From: Owenia fusiformis
Taxonomy: Eukaryota > Annelida > Polychaeta > Sabellida > Oweniidae
Assembly: GCA_903813345.2 (NCBI GenBank)
Contig: CAIIXF020000003.1
Coordinates: 16,444,931 to 16,508,930, forward strand
Length of the DNA: 64,000 bases
Direction: 5' to 3'
The notes beneath the pieces are model-generated. The model made no database searches. It worked only from the letters and a program-made list of their open reading frames with translations, and was not told the origin of the DNA. Positions 26,301-35,300 of this stretch are shown piece by piece. Numbering within the stretch: the stretch's first letter is position 1; the number at the start of each line of letters is the position of its first letter. A program made the position numbers and the translations under genes.

Positions 26301-29300
26301 CAAAAAAGTCTTTTTTCAACTTGCTTCAAATTGACTAATTTTTTTTTCAAAATCATCTACATGTTCTCAGAAGTTCTTCTTAAGGTCAAAAGGTATTTTC
26401 CAACTTGTTTTAAATTGACCAAATTGTTTTAGGTGGTGACATTTTGTCATGTTAATGCCTTGTCTACATTTACAGTTGTATCGTCGGTTATATGCTGTAC
26501 CAACTAACTATAATTACAATGACTGTGCAAATAGGGTATTCACCCGTTCAAAGACAAAATACTTGTAAAAAGTTATAGTTATATAATTATGGATTGCATG
26601 CAACATAAAACTAAAATGAACTGTGATATATGTAATATTTGATACATATGATAAATATTTTTTAATTCTATTGATGTGAATAGCGCCTCTGAATATTTGT
26701 GTACCTGTGTGTCTAAGTTCTTCATAAGAATTACTCAGATGCGAGTAAGAAGTTACCAGTTTCGCCACCAGGTGGCTGATTCGGGGGAATTAACATGGCA
26801 GGGTATTACAAAATTCCCTTAAACTTATATATGCATCAGGATAGCGGTTCACTTTTCATATTACCTTTATGTATCTGATAGTTATACAAATTAAAATATG
26901 TCCAGTAAAAGAAAATATTATCTGCCCAACACAAGAAAATATATTTCACTTTTTGTGGTTTTACAACATGGGGTCTATGGGGAATCTCCCCGACCTAGAA
27001 GTCACATTTTCAAAGAAAATTAAATTTTCAAAGTTGATAAACTCTTTTGAAAACCACATTTCTAAATGTAATTTTACATGTTGATTCCAAATATGACATC
27101 AGTTTGAATGAATTGTGAATTTTTAATGACGTAAATCAAGATTATTTCTACTCGCATCTGGGATATTGCACACACATAGAAGAAAGTGTATCTCGTCCTC
27201 AACAGTGTGATTGTCACAGTGACATCGACGATCCTGGAGTGGGGTACTAGTATTGCGATAACGTCCAGTTTCAACCTTCAATGGGAGTGCTCCGCCTCCG
27301 TTGGCCAATTGCTTTGGGTTCGCTCCTTGACATGTTAATACAAGTATAATGGGCGGATTCTACAGTGTGTTTTAAACAGTCTATACAGTATGTTCGTAAT
27401 TGTTGCAATTTTAGGCTATTATTATCGTCCCAAAGACTGTTGTGCCATTCGACGTGACCTGCCCGTATACACATTAAATTGATCATACAGCTGCTGAGCT
27501 GGGCGATGTATTAATTCGGGTATGGATCCCTGGTACTTCAATATCGACATATTGACACCAGTATGGATCCTTTAACCAATATAAAATACGAATTACATAT
27601 ATTGAATTCCAACCAATGTCGCAAACTGAATACGTACAAAATATTTAAAAGCAATTTCAGGTTCGAACCATATTCACGGGTAGTATCTAAAGCCCCGCTA
27701 TGATTTAAAAATCGCGAGCAAGTTCCCGCTGAAATCGCGAGGAATAAAAATAAAGCATGGGTTCTTTTTTTGTGTTCTTGAATTGTATGATTTACAAAAC
27801 GTTTTCTTTTAATTTTTCCCAAAGATTACATGGTATTGAGACTAAAAAAGCAACTGCTGGAAAAAATGTATCACGAACGGTCGTTCTGTGGTTCGTTATT
27901 TGTCAATTGAAGAGAGAAAGTATCATTTTGAATCTTTATCTTTATATTTCTATATGTTATTGGTGAAGAACGATGTTGTCCTGTGGTTGAAATAACGATA
28001 GTGATATGAAATAAAGATGTACCGAGTTTCACTTCCTAAAGCTATTTTATCATATCCCTCAAGGCCCTGCTTCTAGCAGGAGCAATTAAGCAAAGATCCC
28101 GCTGAAATCAGGAGGAGGCCCCGCTGAAAACATGAGGAGGTCCCGCTGAAAACAGGAGCAAGTGTCTCTCAAAAATGGAGTGAATCCCGATTATACCCTG
28201 AAAATCTCCCACTTTCGTACCCACCTTGATCCACTATTGTACCCAGTTTGATGAATACATTATTTGTTAATACAATTCTCAATAACAGCAAACACAACTG
28301 TTAATATAGTTCATATTATGATACGTTGTTATGGAAAACTGCAGTATCATATTTCCATGCCATTTTACAGAATACGAAAGATCATCTGAGAAATGTGATG
28401 AGTATTAGATCGGACGAAATGTTAAACATTTAACCTCATTTTCATAATTTGAAGTAATATAAGTTATTGAATGATTTGAAGTGCAGTATAGGATATATTG
28501 TGCTCAAAAAATTCTGCATTGGCACGAGATGAAATCAAGTGGAAATACAGCATATCGAGAGCACAATATATCCTATGTTGCGCTTCAAATCGTTGTATAA
28601 CGTTTTTTATCGTGTGATCTTACTTAGTCCATAAGAAATATTCTGTATTCTCTGTATTTCAACTGTCCCCTCTGTTCCATCTTTGAGTACAAGTCGATAT
28701 TCAGTAAGATACACGAATAAGTGTGCGTTTAGGTCAACCTAAAATGATTTAGTCAGAATAATGTTTATGAATATTATTCCTATATCAATCTCCTGTTGCT
28801 TACTTGCTTGCTCGCTTCCTCCCTTCCTTGCTTCTTTCCTTCCTCGATTCCTACCTTCCTTTCTTCCTCGCCTCTTCTTTTCTTGCTTCCTTCCTTCCTC
28901 GCTTCCTTCCGTCCTTGCATCTTTCCTTCCTCGCTTCCTTCCTACCTTGCTTCCTCGCTTCCTTCCGTCCTTGCATCTTTCCTTCCTCGCTTCCTTCCTT
29001 CCTCGCTTCCTTCCTTCCTCGCTTCCTTCCTTCCTCGCTTCCTTCCTTGCTTTTTTCCTTCCTCGCTCCTTTCTTTCCTCCTTCTTTGTTTCCTCGCTTT
29101 CTTCATTTTCTTCCTCACTTCCTTTCCTCCTTCCTTCCTTGCTTCATTCCTTACTTCCATGCTTCCTCGCTTCCTTCCTTGCTTCCTCGCTTCCTTCTTT
29201 CCTTCCTTCCTCGCTTCCTTCCTTCCTCACTTCCCTCCTTCATTCCTTGCTTCCTTCCTTTCCCGCTTCCTTTTTCCTCCTTCCTTGCATCCTCGATTCC

Positions 29301-32300
29301 TTCAATTTTTCCTCGCGTCCTTCCTTTTTCGCTTCATTCCTTCCTTGCTTCCTCGCTTCCTCCCTCGTTTCCTTCTCTCCTCCTTCCTTGCTTCCTCGCT
29401 TTCTTCTTTCCTTGCTTCCTCGATTCCTTTCTTCCTCACTTGCATCCTCCCTTCCTTGCTTCCTCCCTTCCTTCTTTCCTCCTTCCTTGCTTCCTCGATT
29501 CCTTCATTTTTTCCTCGCGTCCTTCCTTTTTCGCTTCATTCCTTCCTTGCTTCCTCGCTTCCTCCCTCGCTTCCTTCTCTCCTCCTTCCTTGCTTCCTCG
29601 CTTTCTTCTTTCCTTGCTTCCTCGATTCCTTTCTTCCTCACTTGCATCCTCCCTTCCTTGCTTCCTCCCTTCCTTCTTTCCTCCTTCCTTGCTTCTTCAT
29701 TTCGTTCATTCTTTCCTCGCGTTGTTCTTTTGTCGCTTCATTCCCTCCTTCCCTCCTTGCTTCCTTGCTTTCTCGCCTTCTTCCTTCTTTCCTTACTTAC
29801 TTACTTCCTTGCTTTTTTTCCTTCCTTCCTTTCTCGATTCTTTGCTTGCTTCCTTCCTTCCTTGCTTCCTCGTTTCCTTCCTTCCTCGCTTCCTTACTTG
29901 ATAGCTTCCCTGCTCAATTCTTTACTCGCATCGTTCCTTCCTTGCTCCCTCGATTTCCTTGCTTCCTTCCTTCCTTCATTGCTTCTTTCCTTCCCTCCTT
30001 CCTTCCTTTTTTCCTTCCTTGCTTACTTATATTACTCCCACCTTCACTTCCTCGATTTACTTCCTCCATTCCTTCTTTACTTGCTTGCTTACTCAATTAC
30101 TTACTTTGTTGCTTGTTTACTTCCTCGCGTCCTTGCTTGCTTTCTTGATTATTTACATTCTTTCATATGGCAGTGGAAAGACAAATTTTGATGAAAACCT
30201 GCAAACGAACAAACGAACGAGGAAAGAACGCACGGATGGACAGAAAACAGCCGAAAAAACAATGAATGAACAAACGGACGGATAGGCGGCCAAAAGAACG
30301 CATGAAGGAAAGATAGAAGAAAACAATTTACAAAAGATCGAACCCACGCACGCAAGAACGTAGTTACAAACAAACGCACGAATGAACGCACGCACAAAAG
30401 AACACACAAACGAACGCAAAAAGAACGAACAGACGAACGCACGCATGAATGGACTGTTGAACGAAAGCACGCACGGACGAACGGATGCCTAGACGGACGA
30501 ACTCATGAAGGGCAGTCAGACGAAAGCAGGCACAAACGGACGGTCAGACGAACGCATGCGCACACAAACGGACGGACAATCGCACGAACGGATGCACGCA
30601 CGAACGAACGAATGGACGGTCGGACGAACGCTGTCACGAATGCATGGTTGGGCGATGCACGCACGAACGAACAATCGGTCGGATGAACGCACGCATGAAC
30701 GAACGGACCGTCGGACGAACGCACGGTCAGACGAACGCACGCACGAACGAACGGTCGGTCGATTGCACGCACGAATGAACGGTCGGACAAAGAAACCAAG
30801 CAATATACATGTATGTGTCCTCAGAAGTATAATCCTTGGAATAGTGAATTATGTAGAATGTACATTTAACTCCGAAATGTACAAAGTATATTTACATATA
30901 AAAATTTGATCATGCCGCTGACAGATGGATTAGACTGCCTGAAGTTGAAGTAGAAATATTTGTGATGTTGCCATAGAATGATATGTTATGTGAATGTCAT
31001 TAATACGTTATCGTGTACGTTCATATAAAGAAGCTCACTTTATTCATGGAATAATGATGAAGCTTTCCTCGTGATCGAAGCGGGTAGTCGTGAAATTTGC
31101 TCGTGTTTTCAGCGGGGTCTCCTCATGTTTTCAGCGGGCCTCCTCATGATTTCAGCGGGGCCACTTGAACACCTTTAATAATGTATTTCGACCCCCATGG
31201 CAGGTGTCATTGTCCAGTAACTTATCAATACAGACCATCTTGATCCGATATTTATTATAGAGTATGTAAATCGTATTTATTGCCTTTATTTTAACGATAA
31301 AGGTAATATATGAACAGTAAATTATGCAAACGTGCATGTTGACGCCCCTTTCCTTCATGCAAGTAAAAAAAAAAATCATTTTTCATGTCATTTTTTGTCA
31401 AATATATCTGTTTTCAAAGTTTTGCTGGAGTATCAAAGAACGGTAATAAGTATTTTCATCCTTTTGGTTCATTTTCTAAAGTGATACAAATAAACAGGAC
31501 TATGCTCGCGATTTCAGCGGGAACTTGCTCGCGACTTTTCAATCATAGCGGGGCTTTAGATACTACCCGTGATATTTAGTTTCAATTTCAAATGGGCATT
31601 TACGACGAAGTCTAACAAAGTTTCGTATCAGTAACCACAAATTAAAAATAGAAACGGGTAGAAACGAACGCCTAAAATTAAAGATCGATGAAAGTATTTG
31701 CGAGGTGTGCAATTTAATAGAAAACGAAAAACATATAATGCTTTCATGTGAAGAATACACTATATATAAAAAGCAAATGCTCGATAAACTTAAATCAAGA
31801 GATTGAAATTGTAGCAGAATTTATTCATAAATGTAATATAACATACAAACATAGAAGGGTGTGATATATGACATAAACAATGGACGCGTATCACAATCAC
31901 CATTAATGTGCTCATCCATGATACATATTTATTTGTTCATTTATTTACTTATTTATTTATTATTAAGTATTAATTTTGTGTGTTGTTATATATATACTGT
32001 TTTCTGTTGTATTGATATATTGTAAAAGTGTTTACTTTGTGTACACTTAACCCTTTATGGGTATGCATGTTATGACGTTTGCAATAATACATACGAGGGG
32101 TGATCCAAAAGTCTTGGACGCCCCGCTCAAACTTTGCTATTTTCTAATATAATAAGATGAAACTTTCAGATAATAAAGATCAACATGTTAAAAACTTTGT
32201 GTATAAGTTTCATATAAGAAAATAATATATTTTAGCTACTTTTTTAAATATTTTTTGATACTGGGTCCTTGCTACCCGGAACGGTATTTAAATACTGGAA

Positions 32301-35300
32301 ATCACGTCACAACTGTTATAATATGGCAAATATTTTAGGTGCAGGTGCACAACCTAACACCAGTCATGATATGAGACAATTTCCGATTTTTAGTCTGAGT
32401 GTCATCTGCCACCACCATCTTCACATATTGAGACCTACTTTTCAACATATTTTCCACGAATTTGAACACGTTTTCATACCGCTTTACCAATGAATGAAAG
32501 ACATTTATGAAACCGTCATTGCTTATGTCATACAAATGCTGCTGGAGTGCCACTCTAAACCCCATCCAATGAGTAAAAAAACATTTTCTTTCAACCCTCC
32601 TGTCAACTTTGAGAAAAAGAAGGAAAATCACACGGAGCCATATCTAGACTGTATCGTGCATATGGTAGTTGCTCAAGGTCAATAATTGTAAAAATATATT
32701 GTAGTATTCTTTGTTTCACTTTGATTTCTTTCATGTTCTGCATTTCAGCAGCTATCTTGGAGCAAAAAAGATACTAGAATGAAGGTTGATTGTCTTATGT
32801 CATTTTCTTAGAATTGACATATATGGCCATTGTCATATGTGACATTATGATTAAAACACAATTAATTGGTTGCCTACTAGTAACAAAGGAAATAAACTAA
32901 CATGGTTTAACATTCAAAATTTAAGAAAAGATAGTGGTCAAGACTTGCAAAACAAGTCAAATAGTGGCAACATTTAAGGCTGAAAGTTGCAATATGCGAA
33001 TACCGTTCCGGGTGGCAGGGTCACTATATTTATAACTATTGAGAAAACTACATAAATTATATCATTTCACCATGAAATTAATACACAAAGTAGTTAGGTT
33101 GTTGGTCTTTATTATTGGAAAGTTTAAAGTAATTTTATCAAAAACCAACAAAATTAGAGCAGGCCGTCCAAGACTTTTGGATCACCCCTCGTAAAATGAC
33201 AGGGGTTGTGTATAAAATGCATGGGGTGTCGACTTTTAGCTTGCAACAGAAGATACCTCAAGAAAAGCCGGAGATTGCTGAAGATTTTCTTTGCAAACGA
33301 AGTTGGCCGAGGGTACCACGAATGTGAAGAGGACGTCTCTAATTGATCAAAAAGAGAGGCTCGGCATTCTCCGTTGGATTGAATCGGCATAATTCGGTTG
33401 TATGGCTTACCTCGATTGAATTCTAAAGATGCTGTTCCAAAATGCATGACCCCAGATTCTTAAGCTTTTAGACGGCATAGTAATAAGGTACAGGGTAACC
33501 TAACAAATAGAACCCTCCAAAAATGATATAATTTCTTCAATTCATATGTAATCAGCTTCTTTTTTCATGTACATAAAGTGCAATCTATGGATGATTATGA
33601 TAATTGTTACATCTCATTAGCCGAAGTTCTGAGATTGCGTGGGGACACCATCATCTGATAAAGAACCCCCCTCCGCCAGATTTTACTTTTAGGGGTACTT
33701 AAACCACCATGTGTTTGAGACAAATATCAAAACCATAGCTGACAAATAAGATCTGCATATTCCAAGAGGAATGTGAAAGGGTAATCAACAACTTTGCCCT
33801 TACTTAGAATTCAAGTTTGCATGCAAATTAAGCACTTGATCTACACATCGGAAATTGCCCTTATACATGTACACCCTTGGATGTAGGTGCTTTTGAATTT
33901 TTTCTACTTTTAATGCGCAAAAGGAAAATTCTATATGTCAATAGACGAATAAGTAATTATGCACGGTGGGTGTCATTTTTGGTGTAACCCTGTATTTTTT
34001 TAATCAAGTAAGTTACATCATTTTTATCAGCACTTATTGAACGTGTACATATGCCTGTGTCAAATCTTCTTTATAAAAACGCCTATTCTATTGTCATTTT
34101 ATGGCAATAGAGATTTTAAGCTTGCAATGTTTTCACAACCTAAATGTGAACGGAAATAGTTAAGCGATGTATTTGTGTGGGCGATTGGTCATACGTATAG
34201 GTCGGCGTTTCGATTTTATATGCAAGCTTAATATCCCTGATACCCTTTTTAATGTGCTTAAAATGTTCGAATGATTTTCATCATTTAAAATCACCATGGA
34301 AAGCCGATCTGTTAAATCTCGACACAAATCATTCTCACTTTTCTTATGTCTCGAACGATAAAGACGATCGATTTCCAAATAACCATGATAGATTTTTAAT
34401 CATTTTCGAATAATTGAATTGATATACTTATATATTATTGTCTGATTCCATCGTGTATAGTACCGTGCAATACGACACGTACAGATTAAAGAATCTAGCT
34501 TGATCAATTGATTTAAAGAAACGCATTCGTGATCAATGATACGATTAATCCTAATGTCTGCAACCTTTTTTATAACACTAGTTCGCAAGACCAAATAAAC
34601 CTCCCACCACAAAGGTCAAATCGAGGTCAGCGTGACTTAGGGGGTGCCAAAAATGTTATATTTCATAAAAACAATAATCTATTATCTTTCAAATGAAATA
34701 AAAATCTAGGTAATAGCTAGAACTAGAACTGAAATCAATGGAACGCGTAATTGAATAATCAACATTTTCAAGTTATTTTTGTCTTTGACATTCATATTTC
34801 AAGAAGTACTACCCATAACAATCGGTGATTTAGTAAGAAAATAGATAATTGCTGACTTAACTATAATTTCTGTCTATGATTTTGCCTAGCAAAGGAATAT
34901 AAATCGATATAGTGAAATTGAAAAATTGGGGGTAGGGGGGGGGGAATAAAAAATATACATCTAATTTAAAGAGGTTCATCATTATAATTAAACGATACCA
35001 CAGTTTGCATAAGCATTACGGAACATGCGCAAAAAATTGCAAAGGTATTCATCAAGTAGTTTTTGAAAAAAACTGTTTTTCTTTCGTGAAGAGAACGAGA
35101 ATCACGAATATTTGGCGAAATTTTATTTTAGTTTTAAAATCCATAAGATAGTCAGTCAATAGTGACTCGATTTTCATGAAATAAAGCATGTTGGTAAGAG
35201 AATTCAATCTGTTAATTGATTATTTGCCAAACAGAGCAATAATGATTACTTTGCATTTTTACAGTATTAGAATTGTAGAAACAAGGTATTAACTTTCAAC

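Larger units (their letters stand above)
27675..31571. mobile_element. 3,897-bp CAC-terminal transposon inserted in a LINE, carrying simple-sequence arrays
   Basis: The terminal inverted repeats are 67 bp, 27675-27741 and 31505-31571, beginning CACGGGTAGTATCTAAAGCC, with two mismatches. The target duplication is ATATT (27670-27674 and 31572-31576). The LINE copy at 7598-8089 supplies the empty site: its reading frame continues across the insertion once one ATATT is counted. Subterminal arrays of CCCGCTGAAA(A/T)C, three copies each side, face each other (28098-28155 and 31103-31159), and the TIRs contain the same motif. The interior is a pyrimidine array and an ACGN array; no transposase. The CAC end plus the 5-bp duplication suggests Transib/RAG-like, as inference. 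Confidence 0.88.

Noticed and set aside
28761-30191. Long ORFs up to 476 residues of Phe/Leu/Pro/Ser on plus, in all three frames
   Set aside because: A C/T-only array has no stop codons; all three frames stay open with the same composition, so there is no coding signal.
30149-30909. ORFs rich in Arg/Thr/Glu/His or Val/Arg/Ser/Phe on both strands
   Set aside because: Translations of the ACGN array; both strands and several frames are open.
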